Part shown: positions 27,086 to 35,478 of the stretch, piece after piece
Layout of the letters: each line of letters opens with the position of its first letter
Position numbering within the stretch: position 1 is the first letter of the stretch
Assembly (NCBI RefSeq): GCF_020386615.1
Contig: NZ_CP077769.1
Coordinates: forward strand, 6,683,501 to 6,747,500
DNA: 64,000 nt
DNA from: Chitinophaga pendula
GTDB taxonomy: Bacteria; Bacteroidota; Bacteroidia; Chitinophagales; Chitinophagaceae
Direction: 5' to 3'
Made by a program: the position numbers and the translations under genes
Notes under the pieces: generated by a model
The model's database searches: none
Seen by the model: the letters and a program-made list of their open reading frames with translations, nothing else
What the model was told of the DNA's origin: nothing

Positions 27086-28909
27086 ATGAGTAACGAAGCA
27101 ACATTGCACAGTCAACAGGAGGTAATGCACGGGCATGATCATCATGGCAACGGGCATGATGGCCATGAGCATCACCATGAGGATAGCTTCATTTCGAAGT
27201 ATGTTTTCAGCATGGACCATAAAATGATTGCCAAGCAATTCCTGACCACAGGTATTATCTGGGCTATCATTGGTGCTTTCTTCTCTGTACTGTTCCGTTT
27301 GCAACTGGGTTATCCCGATGCCACATTCCCTTGGCTTGAGTCTATTCTCGGACATTGGGCAAAAGGTGGCCGCATCTCTCCGGAGGCGTACTATGCACTG
27401 GTAACTATGCACGGTACTATCCTGGTATTCTTCGTATTAACTGCCGGTCTGAGCGGTACTTTCTCTAACCTGTTGATTCCCTTACAGGTAGGTGCCCGCG
27501 ATATGGCTTCTCCCTTCATGAACATGCTGAGCTATTGGTTCTTCTTCATGGCCAGTGTTGTGATGATGTGTTCTCTGTTTGTACAGACAGGGCCTGCTTC
27601 CGGTGGTTGGACTTCCTACCCTCCGCTGAGTGCATTGGGTGATGCATCTATCGGTTCAAAAATTGGTATGGACCTTTGGTTGGCCAGTATGGCACTGTTC
27701 GTTGTTTCGCAGTTGCTGGGTGGTCTGAACTATATCTCTACTATTCTTAACATGCGTACGAAGGGTATGAGCATGACTAAGATGCCGCTGACCATATGGG
27801 GCTTCTTCTTCACTGCTATCCTCGGTGTACTGTCCTTCCCGGTATTGCTGTCAGGTTTTATCCTGTTGCTGTTCGATCGTCATGCGGGTACAAGTTTCTA
27901 CCTGTCTGAGCTGTTCGTTGCCGGTAAAGCACTGTCTAACGAAGGAGGTAGCGCGATCCTTTACCAGCACTTGTTCTGGTTCCTGGGTCACCCTGAAGTA
28001 TATATCATCATCCTCCCTGCGATGGGTATGGTATCTGAGGTGCTCGCGGTTAACTCCCGTAAGCCTATCTTTGGTTACCTTGCGATGGTGGGTTCTATGT
28101 TTGCCATCGCCATCCTGGCGTTCCTGGTATGGGCGCACCATATGTTCGTAACCGGTTTGAATCCTTTCCTGGGAGCCTTCTTCGTGTTGCTGACTTTGTT
28201 GATCGCGGTACCATCGGCGATCAAGGTGTTCAACTGGATAACTACTATCTGGAAAGGTAACATCCGCTTTACACCTGCTACCCTTTTCTCTATCGGTTTT
28301 GTGAGCACCTTCATCTCTGGTGGTCTGACTGGTATCTGGTTGGGTAACTCTTCTATCGATATTCACCTCCACGATACTTACTTTGTAATTGCGCACTTCC
28401 ACATTGTAATGGGTGTATCTGCGTTCTTCGGTACGTTTGCCGGTGTATACCATTGGTTCCCTAAAATGTACGGTCGTTATATGAATAACACATTGGCATA
28501 CATCCACTTCTGGATTACCCTGCCAGGTGCTTACCTGATCTTCTGGCCTATGCACTACGAAGGTATGGCCGGTATGCCCAGAAGGTATTACGACTATTCC
28601 AACTGGGAGTCTTTCAAACAATTTACATCGCTGAACCAGTTCATCACTATAGTAGTAATTGCGGTGTTTGCTGCACAGCTGCTGTTCGTGTTCAACTTCT
28701 TCTATAGCATCCTGAAGGGTCGTAAGGTTACCACTACCAACCCTTGGAATGCGACTACCCTCGAGTGGACTACGCCGATCAATCCTGGTCACGGTAACTG
28801 GCCTGGTGAGATTCCTGAAGTACACCGTTGGGCTTATGATTACAGTAAGGACGGTAAGGACTTTATTCCTCAGACGGTACCTGTATCTCCTGACGAGTCC
28901 AAGCACTAA
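27086..28909 (+). CDS. coxA: Cytochrome c oxidase subunit I
   Basis: Catalytic subunit of 607 residues holding heme a and the heme a3-CuB centre. The sequence GHPEVYIIILPA carries the CuB histidine cross-linked to tyrosine and the D-channel glutamate of type A1 oxidases. HDTYFVIAHFHIVMG contains the heme a and a3 ligands. An N-terminal His-rich extension (HGHDHHGNGHDGHEHHHE, about residues 15-32) is unusual for the family and could bind copper. About twelve helices are expected. It lies between coxB and ctaB. Confidence 0.95.
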   Translation: MSNEATLHSQQEVMHGHDHHGNGHDGHEHHHEDSFISKYVFSMDHKMIAKQFLTTGIIWAIIGAFFSVLFRLQLGYPDATFPWLESILGHWAKGGRISPEAYYALVTMHGTILVFFVLTAGLSGTFSNLLIPLQVGARDMASPFMNMLSYWFFFMASVVMMCSLFVQTGPASGGWTSYPPLSALGDASIGSKIGMDLWLASMALFVVSQLLGGLNYISTILNMRTKGMSMTKMPLTIWGFFFTAILGVLSFPVLLSGFILLLFDRHAGTSFYLSELFVAGKALSNEGGSAILYQHLFWFLGHPEVYIIILPAMGMVSEVLAVNSRKPIFGYLAMVGSMFAIAILAFLVWAHHMFVTGLNPFLGAFFVLLTLLIAVPSAIKVFNWITTIWKGNIRFTPATLFSIGFVSTFISGGLTGIWLGNSSIDIHLHDTYFVIAHFHIVMGVSAFFGTFAGVYHWFPKMYGRYMNNTLAYIHFWITLPGAYLIFWPMHYEGMAGMPRRYYDYSNWESFKQFTSLNQFITIVVIAVFAAQLLFVFNFFYSILKGRKVTTTNPWNATTLEWTTPINPGHGNWPGEIPEVHRWAYDYSKDGKDFIPQTVPVSPDESKH

Positions 28910-29003
28910 TGCTTGACTTCCGCAAAGGCGGAATGGAGCAAAGAATGTGAAGTATGAAATTTAAATAGGTCAATTGGCGAAAGCCGGTTGACCGGTATAA
29001 AAA

Positions 29004-29903
29004 ATGATCAGCGAAAACTCCATAAAATTGTCGTCATCGTATGCAGTAGCCAGCAAGGCGAGGGATTATTTCCAGCTCATGAAGTTTAATTTAACCTTCA
29101 TGGTGGTTTTTTCCAGTGTGGTGGGTTATTTATTGGTGCCGGGAGTAGGTTTTGACCTGATTAAAGTTCTTTTATTATTTGCCGGTGGATTGTTGGTATC
29201 TGGTTCTGCCAATACCATTAACCAGATATTGGAACGGGATACGGATAAACTGATGGCACGTACCGCTGTAAGGCCGTTACCATCAGGAAGACTCTCTCTT
29301 ACTGAGGCATCCATTGTAGCACTTATTACCGGTACTGGTGGAGTGTTTATAATGGCAATGGCTTTCAACTGGTTAAGTGCCGGGTTGAGCTTGTTCTCCC
29401 TGCTCATTTATGGATTTGTGTATACACCCTGGAAGAAATGGAATTCACTGGCAGTGCTGGTGGGGGCTATTCCAGGTGCTTTACCGCCATTGATCGGATG
29501 GGCGGCAGGTGCTAACAACCTGAGCGAAGGAGGGTGGTCACTGTTTGCAATACAATTCCTCTGGCAGTTTCCGCATTTTTGGGCAATAGCCTGGATTGCA
29601 CATAAGGATTACGCCAATGCGGGATTCCGGTTGTTGCCATCGGCAGGTGCACCCAGCAGAATAACGGCGCTGCAGTCAGCAATGTATACCTTATTGCTTA
29701 TTCCTGCAGGGGTAGCTCCTTACTTCCTGCATTTGTCAGGATGGATCTCAGCTATCATTTGCATATTGGCAGGTATATTTTTCCTTTACCGGGCCGTGAT
29801 GCTGTATAGAAAATGTGATGTGCCGGCAGCCAGAAAGCTGATGTTCGGGTCTTATATCTACCTGACTGTGATACAGCTGGCGTTGTTGGCAGATAAAGTA
29901 TAA
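29004..29903 (+). CDS. ctaB: Protoheme IX farnesyltransferase (heme O synthase)
   Basis: Polytopic UbiA-family prenyltransferase of 299 residues that farnesylates heme B to heme O, the precursor of heme A for the adjacent oxidase. The Mg-binding aspartate motif lies in NQILERDTDKLMART (near residues 72-86), and the second acidic loop region is IAHKDYANAGFRLLP. About nine helices are predicted. A small hairpin (TTCCGC/GCGGAA, 28918-28933) lies in the gap before it. Heme A synthase itself is not in the window. Confidence 0.93.
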   Translation: MISENSIKLSSSYAVASKARDYFQLMKFNLTFMVVFSSVVGYLLVPGVGFDLIKVLLLFAGGLLVSGSANTINQILERDTDKLMARTAVRPLPSGRLSLTEASIVALITGTGGVFIMAMAFNWLSAGLSLFSLLIYGFVYTPWKKWNSLAVLVGAIPGALPPLIGWAAGANNLSEGGWSLFAIQFLWQFPHFWAIAWIAHKDYANAGFRLLPSAGAPSRITALQSAMYTLLLIPAGVAPYFLHLSGWISAIICILAGIFFLYRAVMLYRKCDVPAARKLMFGSYIYLTVIQLALLADKV

Positions 29904-29920
29904 ACGTATTGGAAGAAGTG

Positions 29921-30484
29921 ATGCAAACAATGAGTTTACAACGAAAGAAAATACATCCGCACAAATATGCCCTATGGATTGCTATGGCCAGCATTACAAT
30001 GATGTTCATAGGATTCACCAGTGCATACGTTGTAAAACGAGCTCAGGCAAACTGGACGACATTTGCACTGCCGCATATCTTCTGGGTTTCTACAGCGGTT
30101 ATTCTGGCCAGCAGTGCTACTATGCAGCTTGCCGTGAAGAACTTCAAGGAGCGCAATATGATCCGCTATAAGCAGTTGATCACATTGACTGCGATATTAG
30201 GTGTAGCTTTTGCGGTATGTCAATGGTTTGGTTTTGTGCAGATGTATAAAAACGGGTTACCGCTTAACGGACCGGCTTCTGCTTCTTTTATTTATGTGAT
30301 TGCGGGTGTACATATCCTGCACGTTTTAGGCGGCGTGGTGGTTTTACTGATCATGTTTGCCAGGGCTTACCGAACGAGAGTACGTACCTACAGTGCAGTA
30401 CCTGCTGAAGTGGCCGCTACCTATTGGCATTTTGTAGATGTCCTGTGGTTATATCTTTTAATATTCTTTAGCATCGCTAGATAA
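29921..30484 (+). CDS. Cytochrome c oxidase subunit III family protein, first paralog
   Basis: Membrane protein of 187 residues with five predicted helices, matching the short form of heme-copper oxidase subunit III. The terminal helices contain the family histidine and glutamate region (GVHILHVLGGVVVLL, then TYWHFVDVLWLYLL). The ATG at 29921 is chosen because GGAAG lies eight bases upstream; an in-frame TTG at 29909 has no such signal. It ends 26 bp before the second paralog, so two subunit III-like proteins are made together. Confidence 0.88.
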   Translation: MQTMSLQRKKIHPHKYALWIAMASITMMFIGFTSAYVVKRAQANWTTFALPHIFWVSTAVILASSATMQLAVKNFKERNMIRYKQLITLTAILGVAFAVCQWFGFVQMYKNGLPLNGPASASFIYVIAGVHILHVLGGVVVLLIMFARAYRTRVRTYSAVPAEVAATYWHFVDVLWLYLLIFFSIAR

Positions 30485-30510
30485 ACATTATAAAAATTAC
30501 AAAACTAAAA

Positions 30511-31185
30511 ATGGATACAGCAGTTACAGCGAAGAAAAAATGGTGGAGCGGAGGATATTCTCCCTTTAACGTGAGCTACGGAAAGTTGATGATGTGGTAC
30601 TTCCTGATGTCGGATGCTTTTACTTTTGGTGCATTGCTGATATCATATGGTACTATCCGCTTCATGAGCACATCCTGGCCTGACCCTAACGAGGTGTTCA
30701 AGTCTGCTCCCTTGATGGGCCATGCTAATCTGCCACTGGTGTTTGTGAGTATCATGACCTTTATCCTGATCATGAGTTCTGTAACAATGGTGTTGGCGGT
30801 GCATGCAGGACATATGCGTGATCGTAAGAGCGTTGTCAAATGGATGATCTGGACTATCATTGGTGGTGCATTATTCCTGGCTTGTCAGGCTTGGGAATGG
30901 ACACATCTTTTCCATGAAGGTGCATGGTGGGGACGTAATCCTTTTGCGAATGTTGACGGTACCGCTGCTTCTTCCAACTTTACTAACTTCTTCTTTACAA
31001 TTACTGGTTTTCACGGTTTGCACGTAACTTCTGGTGTGATCCTGAATATTGTGATCCTGATGAATGTGCTGAAAGGTACTTATGAGCATCGTGGTCACTA
31101 TGAGATGGTGGAGAAAGTAGGTCTGTACTGGCACTTTGTGGATCTGGTATGGGTATTTGTATTCACTTGTTTCTATTTGTTGTAA
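30511..31185 (+). CDS. coxC: Cytochrome c oxidase subunit III family protein, second paralog
   Basis: Membrane protein of 224 residues. It has subunit III hallmarks: MMWYFLMSDAFTFGALL in the first helix, AWEWTHLFHEGAWWG in the loop, and GFHGLHVTSGVILNIV with YWHFVDLVWVFVF in the last helices. It is the better match to canonical CoxC. The pair with the preceding gene may form the split subunit III seen in several Bacteroidota oxidases. Confidence 0.9.
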   Translation: MDTAVTAKKKWWSGGYSPFNVSYGKLMMWYFLMSDAFTFGALLISYGTIRFMSTSWPDPNEVFKSAPLMGHANLPLVFVSIMTFILIMSSVTMVLAVHAGHMRDRKSVVKWMIWTIIGGALFLACQAWEWTHLFHEGAWWGRNPFANVDGTAASSNFTNFFFTITGFHGLHVTSGVILNIVILMNVLKGTYEHRGHYEMVEKVGLYWHFVDLVWVFVFTCFYLL

Positions 31186-31285
31186 TAAGTAAGGAATAGA
31201 ATTAATAGGCGAAGATTGAGCGGTGTAGTGGGATGATTTAAAGCATTGTATTTTTAAAAGAAACTGAGATTTAAATTATTTTATA

Positions 31286-31684
31286 ATGGAGCATACACAT
31301 AGTGCAGAAGGTCACGGTCACCAGGTTGATTCATCCACCAAACATATCTGGAAAACATTCTGGATCTTATTGGCTATCACTGTTGTGGAAGTGGGCTTGG
31401 CATTCTTGCATCTGGAAACGGGTTTTCCAAATAGATTGTTCCTGAACGGTATATTCATTATCCTGACTGTGTTCAAGGCGTTCTTTATCGTGGCCGAATT
31501 CATGCACTTACGTCATGAGATCAAGAACCTGATCTATACCATTCTGATTCCTTTATTGCTGTTCATTTGGTTTATCATCGCTTTCCTGGCAGATGGTGAT
31601 TCTTGGAAGAACATGCGTAAAGATCTGTCTCCCGGTACTCCTGCTCCTGTAGAGAAAGTATCTAACGAAGCAGGACATCACTAG
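31286..31684 (+). CDS. coxD: Cytochrome c oxidase subunit IV family protein
   Basis: Small membrane subunit of 132 residues with three predicted helices (about 23-40, 50-70, 80-100). The His-containing middle (FFIVAEFMHLRHEIKNLI) is the signature of the prokaryotic subunit IV (COX4_pro) family. The N-terminus has histidines (HTHSAEGHGHQ). It lies 100 bp after the second subunit III gene and completes the oxidase gene set. Confidence 0.88.
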   Translation: MEHTHSAEGHGHQVDSSTKHIWKTFWILLAITVVEVGLAFLHLETGFPNRLFLNGIFIILTVFKAFFIVAEFMHLRHEIKNLIYTILIPLLLFIWFIIAFLADGDSWKNMRKDLSPGTPAPVEKVSNEAGHH

Positions 31685-31750
31685 TTATTACAACGATTAA
31701 TCGAATCATTAAAACGGCATATCATTTCTAGGAAGGGGCTCATAGGACTT

Positions 31751-32440
31751 ATGTTGGCGGTGCTGGTTCCAATTACTGGCTATTTAATCACCAATCACTA
31801 CAGTAAAAACGTACTGCCTGTACCCCGCTATTATATACCAGAAAGGATAGATACTATTATGAAAGATGGTAAACCTCACACGGATACCGTCTTTCATAAG
31901 ATCGCCGATTTCTCCCTTACTAACCAGCTAGGACAACAAGTAAGCCTGAAAGATATGGAAGGCAAAGTACTGCTGGTTGATTTTTTCTTCACTTCCTGTC
32001 CTTCTATTTGCCCCACTCTCACTGCTAACCTGAGGAAGATACAGGATGCTTACGTTAAAAACGATACTTTACTACAGATACTGTCATTTACAGTAGATCC
32101 TACCCGGGATACTGTAGACCGGCTACGGGAATATGGCTACAAACACCAGATCAACCCGGACAACTGGTGGATGCTTACCGGTGATAAAAAGGCCATTTAT
32201 GATCTGGCCAGACATCAGTTTTTTGTGAGTGTTACGGAAGGGAACGGTGGACCTGATGATTTTATTCATACGGAAAAGCTGGTGTTGATAGACAAAAACA
32301 GACATATCCGTGGCTATTATGACGGCCTGGACTCTAATGCGATCAAACAGGTTGCAAATGATATCGCTACCCTTCATCTGGAGAAAGACAGGAGCAAGCC
32401 CGGATTACTTAAACGTATTTTTTCCGGACAGCAGCACTAG
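31751..32440 (+). CDS. SCO1/SenC family CuA assembly protein
   Basis: Membrane-tethered copper chaperone of at least 229 residues for loading the CuA site of CoxB. The copper motif CPSIC lies in FFTSCPSICPTLTANLRKI, and the distal histidine is in DFIHTEKLVLIDKN. In-frame codons before the ATG at 31751 read SRKGLIGL, the usual start of the anchor helix, but no ATG, GTG or TTG is found there. An ATT at 31724 could be the true start. It is separated from coxD by 66 bp. Confidence 0.88.
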   Translation: MLAVLVPITGYLITNHYSKNVLPVPRYYIPERIDTIMKDGKPHTDTVFHKIADFSLTNQLGQQVSLKDMEGKVLLVDFFFTSCPSICPTLTANLRKIQDAYVKNDTLLQILSFTVDPTRDTVDRLREYGYKHQINPDNWWMLTGDKKAIYDLARHQFFVSVTEGNGGPDDFIHTEKLVLIDKNRHIRGYYDGLDSNAIKQVANDIATLHLEKDRSKPGLLKRIFSGQQH

Positions 32441-32513
32441 CTATCTGTCATATTGATTGCATCCGCTACCACCATCCAATATTGTGCTCCGCAATTTTAA
32501 AGACAAGACCATC

Positions 32514-33086
32514 ATGGATCTGAAGAATAAGAACCTGAACGTTGCCATTACTATTATATCTATTGTCATTCCGGTATTGGTGGCGATATTGTTTTATTTG
32601 CCGAGACCGGAAGGTGAAGCAGGTTTTAACGTTAATATACTGCCGCTGTTCCATGCGATCCTGAACTCTGCTACAGCTGTATTACTGGCAGGGAGCCTGT
32701 ATTTTATCAGGATAGGTCAGATCAAAGCGCACAAGATTACCAACCTGATCGCTGTTATTTTATCCGTCGTGTTTCTGATCTCATACGTGACATACCATTT
32801 TTATACGGATTCGACCAAATTTGGCGACTTAAATCATGATGGTATTGTTGATGCTGCTGAGAAGGCCTTGATAGGCGGTACCCGTTATGTATATTATTTT
32901 ATTTTGCTCACACATATAGTGCTGGCTGCCATTATCGTACCATTGGTATTGTTTACATTGTTACGGGCATTTCAGACGGACTATGTAAGACATAAGAAGA
33001 TCGCCAGAATTACATGGCCTATATGGTTTTATGTAGCTGTGACCGGTGTGGTGGTATACGTGATGATCTCTCCTTATTACGCATAG
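32514..33086 (+). CDS. DUF420 membrane protein, CtaM-like oxidase assembly factor
   Basis: Membrane protein of 190 residues with five predicted helices, matching DUF420. Conserved histidines lie in LFHAILNSATAV, YVTYHFYTDSTKFG and LLTHIVLAAIIVPLVLF. DUF420 proteins, such as CtaM of Staphylococcus, support maturation of heme-A oxidases. The ATG at 32514 (MDLKNKNLNV) is preferred to an in-frame TTG at 32457. It lies in the oxidase operon after the SCO gene. Confidence 0.85.
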   Translation: MDLKNKNLNVAITIISIVIPVLVAILFYLPRPEGEAGFNVNILPLFHAILNSATAVLLAGSLYFIRIGQIKAHKITNLIAVILSVVFLISYVTYHFYTDSTKFGDLNHDGIVDAAEKALIGGTRYVYYFILLTHIVLAAIIVPLVLFTLLRAFQTDYVRHKKIARITWPIWFYVAVTGVVVYVMISPYYA

Positions 33087-33132
33087 CATAAAAGGTTTTT
33101 CAACATATCTGTTATTCGCTAACTTTGATAGT

Positions 33133-33345
33133 ATGAAAAAGAAAGTGTTGATATTGGGTGTATTAATTGCTTTTAGCGCGCAGGTAATGGCACAATGTTC
33201 TTTGTGTACGAAGACTGCCCAGCAATTAGGAGAAGGTCCAGCAAAAGGGTTGAATTCAGGTATCCTTTACCTTGCGATTACACCATTGGTGTTGATCGCT
33301 GTACTGGGGTACCGCTGGTGGCGTAGCAACCAGAGCCCAGAGTAG
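33133..33345 (+). CDS. Small exported CxxC membrane protein
   Basis: Protein of 70 residues, last gene of the respiratory operon. An N-terminal signal or helix (residues 4-20, ending VMAQ) is followed by CSLC in QCSLCTKTAQQLGEGPAKG. A C-terminal membrane helix (about 44-61) ends in basic YRWWRSNQ. Similar small genes follow oxidase assembly genes in other Bacteroidota. The function is unknown; a role in copper or thiol delivery is a guess from the cysteine pair and place. Confidence 0.65.
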   Translation: MKKKVLILGVLIAFSAQVMAQCSLCTKTAQQLGEGPAKGLNSGILYLAITPLVLIAVLGYRWWRSNQSPE

Positions 33346-33406
33346 TATCGCATCCTGACTACGGATGATAACGGGGAAAACTTTTAGGGAAAAAAGAATT
33401 ATATAG

Positions 33407-33445
33407 AAAAGGGGAAGGGCTGTTTTTAATAGCCCTTCCCCTTTT
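33407..33445. terminator. Strong terminator closing the respiratory operon
   Basis: A perfect 15-bp stem (AAAAGGGGAAGGGCT at 33407-33421 and its complement at 33431-33445) encloses a 9-nt loop. T-tracts on both strands make it bidirectional. It ends the actA-to-33345 operon and the convergent DUF2024 gene. Confidence 0.9.
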
Positions 33446-33451
33446 TTGATA

Positions 33452-33712
33452 TTATGCGAAATTCTTTTTCTCGTAGATATAATACCCGTATTGCAGGATC
33501 GCTTTTTCCCAGGCGGGGATCACTTCTTGTGTATGACAGAACCTGCATTCTCTGGCAGAAAGGGGATGTGTCCCTTTTAGCTTTGATTGGAGGTATTCCT
33601 TTCCAAAATGTAAAACACGCTCATATTGCGTATCCGCAGCTACTATGATATTGAAATGCATATAGCCTCCTTGTTTCTTTTGCGCATACGCATCAAAAAT
33701 AGCAACCTCCAT
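33452..33712 (-). CDS. DUF2024 family protein
   Basis: Small cytosolic protein of 86 residues. The sequence MEVAIFDAYAQKKQGGYMHF is the family's opening strand, and the later RECRFCHTQ carries a CxxC-type pair. The ATG at 33712 gives the usual DUF2024 length; an upstream ATG at 33739 would add nine residues. Function is unknown. It is transcribed alone toward the respiratory operon terminator. Confidence 0.78.
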   Translation of the reverse strand: MEVAIFDAYAQKKQGGYMHFNIIVAADTQYERVLHFGKEYLQSKLKGTHPLSARECRFCHTQEVIPAWEKAILQYGYYIYEKKNFA

Positions 33713-33842
33713 AAACACTAGTTTTGTGAAGTCATTCACCTGTTGGGGAAAGGACGGTTAATATAGAATTGAAAATTTCCGTTTAACTACTAACAAAAAA
33801 TATGGTTAATAGTTCATTCCAGGTGTGAGTTCATCACAAATA

Positions 33843-34172
33843 TTAGTGGCCTCCGGAAGACACGAATTTTAAACCGATGATAGAACCGATAAGCATCATC
33901 AGGAAGAATATGCGCCAAACGGCTGCGGGCTCTTTAAATAGTAAGATACCTGCGATTACAGTACCTGCAGCACCTATCCCTGTCCATACCGCATAGGCAG
34001 TACCCATGGGTATGCCACCGGTAATAGCTTTATTCAGAAGAAAGAAACTTAAGGATATACACGCTACAAACGCAAGAGAAGGCCAAAGGCGGGAGAAGTT
34101 TTCAGAATACTTAAGAGAAATGGTGAAGCCAATCTCAAATAAACCGCCAAGCACTAAGAATAACCATGCCAT
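33843..34172 (-). CDS. SMR family exporter, Gdx/SugE-like
   Basis: Inner-membrane protein of 109 residues with four helices. The essential glutamate lies in helix 1 (LGGLFEIGFTISLKY, residue 13), and GIPMGTAYAVWTGIGAAGT in helix 3 is the Gdx/SugE signature, pointing to guanidinium export coupled to protons. Gdx proteins act as antiparallel dimers. A two-hairpin element lies upstream of the start. QacE-type drug transport is the alternative, but the motif favours Gdx. Confidence 0.85.
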   Translation of the reverse strand: MAWLFLVLGGLFEIGFTISLKYSENFSRLWPSLAFVACISLSFFLLNKAITGGIPMGTAYAVWTGIGAAGTVIAGILLFKEPAAVWRIFFLMMLIGSIIGLKFVSSGGH

Positions 34173-34241
34173 AATGATTAATTTTTAGACAATTAGAAAT
34201 AATATGCAGTAAAAATGTAGAGGAAAATTAACGGGAGTAAT

Positions 34242-34292
34242 GGGTATAAAAAAGAGGAACAGTATACCCTTACGGCTTATCAGAGGCCGTAA
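34242..34292 (-). promoter_or_regulatory. Two abutting stem-loops upstream of the SMR exporter
   Basis: In the - strand RNA, a 7-bp stem TTACGGC/GCCGTAA (34292-34270) with a 9-nt loop directly abuts a second 7-bp stem GGGTATA/TATACCC (34269-34242) with a 15-nt loop. No nucleotide separates the helices, so they could stack. The pair ends 70 bases before the start codon. It does not show the ACGR loops of guanidine-II RNAs or a ykkC core I can recognise. Confidence 0.4.
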
Positions 34293-34381
34293 TTAAATAT
34301 TGCATAAACAACCAAAATCTGACGTATCGGATATCGTCGCATGGCGCAAATGTAAGAAAAAACGGGGAGATTGGCGGCTAA

Positions 34382-35302
34382 CTATACTTGTGCGTCTTCT
34401 TCGAATTGTTGGACAAAGCGGTAGATATTAAAGGAGGTTAATTCGCTGTACTGAGCGATCTGTTGTTGCAACTGGTATTTGCTGAGGTTTTTCATCCGGC
34501 GATGTTGTATCAGCTGATAGGCCTTTTCAGCAAGGAGAAGTGTATGTCGTTCCCTGTTATGAGTAATGAGTTGTTGGTGCTGTTGTATATGGTCTATGAC
34601 TTCTTCAATGCCTTCCTGCCGGGTGGCAATCGTTTTGATCACTGGTATTTGCCAGTTCTCATTCATGCGGCTATGGGCTAACAATCGTAGATTTTTAACA
34701 AAATCATTAGCATTGTCGCGATCTGCTTTATTCACAACGAAAATGTCGGCGATCTCCATAAGTCCCGCTTTCATTGTTTGAATTTCGTCACCAGCTTCTG
34801 GCACTACGGTAACGATAGTGGTGTCAGCGATCCCGGCGATTTCTACTTCACTCTGTCCTACCCCTACTGTTTCAATAAAGAGATAATCGAAACCGGCCCC
34901 TTTTACCAGATCACAGACTTCTATGATCTTCGCGCTAAGTCCACCCAACGCTCCCCTGCTGGCAAGTGAACGGATGTATACATTAGGATCATTGAAATGT
35001 TGATTCATACGTATACGGTCGCCCAGCAGCGCACCAAAATTGAAGGGGGAGGAAGGATCGATGGCTATGATGGCAATTTTCTGTTGCCGGTGTAGCAGAG
35101 CAGCAATCAGTGCATTTACCAGGGTACTCTTACCTGCACCCGGAGGGCCGGTAACACCTATAACACGGGTTGTCCCGGAGGCAGGGAGATGGGTCAGTAA
35201 CTGCTCATATCCCTGTGCTTCGTTTTCAACCAGGGAAATACAACGGGCCAGTGCTCTGATATCCCCTTTTGTCAATCCCGTCAGATATTGTTGGTATTCC
35301 AT
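34382..35302 (-). CDS. meaB: Methylmalonyl-CoA mutase-associated GTPase
   Basis: Cytosolic G3E-family GTPase of 306 residues that protects and reloads methylmalonyl-CoA mutase with adenosylcobalamin. The P-loop is GPPGAGKST (residues 53-61). ASRGALGGLSAKI and the switch-like ETVGVGQSEVEI follow, and NKAD is the guanine motif. The mutase genes are not in this window. It is a single gene with 176 bp to the divergent glycosyltransferase. Identification is firm. Confidence 0.94.
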   Translation of the reverse strand: MEYQQYLTGLTKGDIRALARCISLVENEAQGYEQLLTHLPASGTTRVIGVTGPPGAGKSTLVNALIAALLHRQQKIAIIAIDPSSPFNFGALLGDRIRMNQHFNDPNVYIRSLASRGALGGLSAKIIEVCDLVKGAGFDYLFIETVGVGQSEVEIAGIADTTIVTVVPEAGDEIQTMKAGLMEIADIFVVNKADRDNANDFVKNLRLLAHSRMNENWQIPVIKTIATRQEGIEEVIDHIQQHQQLITHNRERHTLLLAEKAYQLIQHRRMKNLSKYQLQQQIAQYSELTSFNIYRFVQQFEEDAQV

Positions 35303-35478
35303 GCTATATGATCTCCAGGTTACAATGCATCATGTAAGTGTTGTAAAGGTATCTTTTTAAAGTTACAAATAAAGTATCCGATAGCTACCGATAAGCCTGG
35401 CTATGTCTACCTAAGTATGTCTTTATTGCATTAAATTGCAGTGCCGTATAGTGTGATTAAGCTATTGGTGTTTCATAG

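Noticed and set aside
27851..28906. 351-codon - strand open frame opposite coxA
   Set aside because: A shadow of coxA codon usage; Arg/Thr/Gln-rich translation with no domain.
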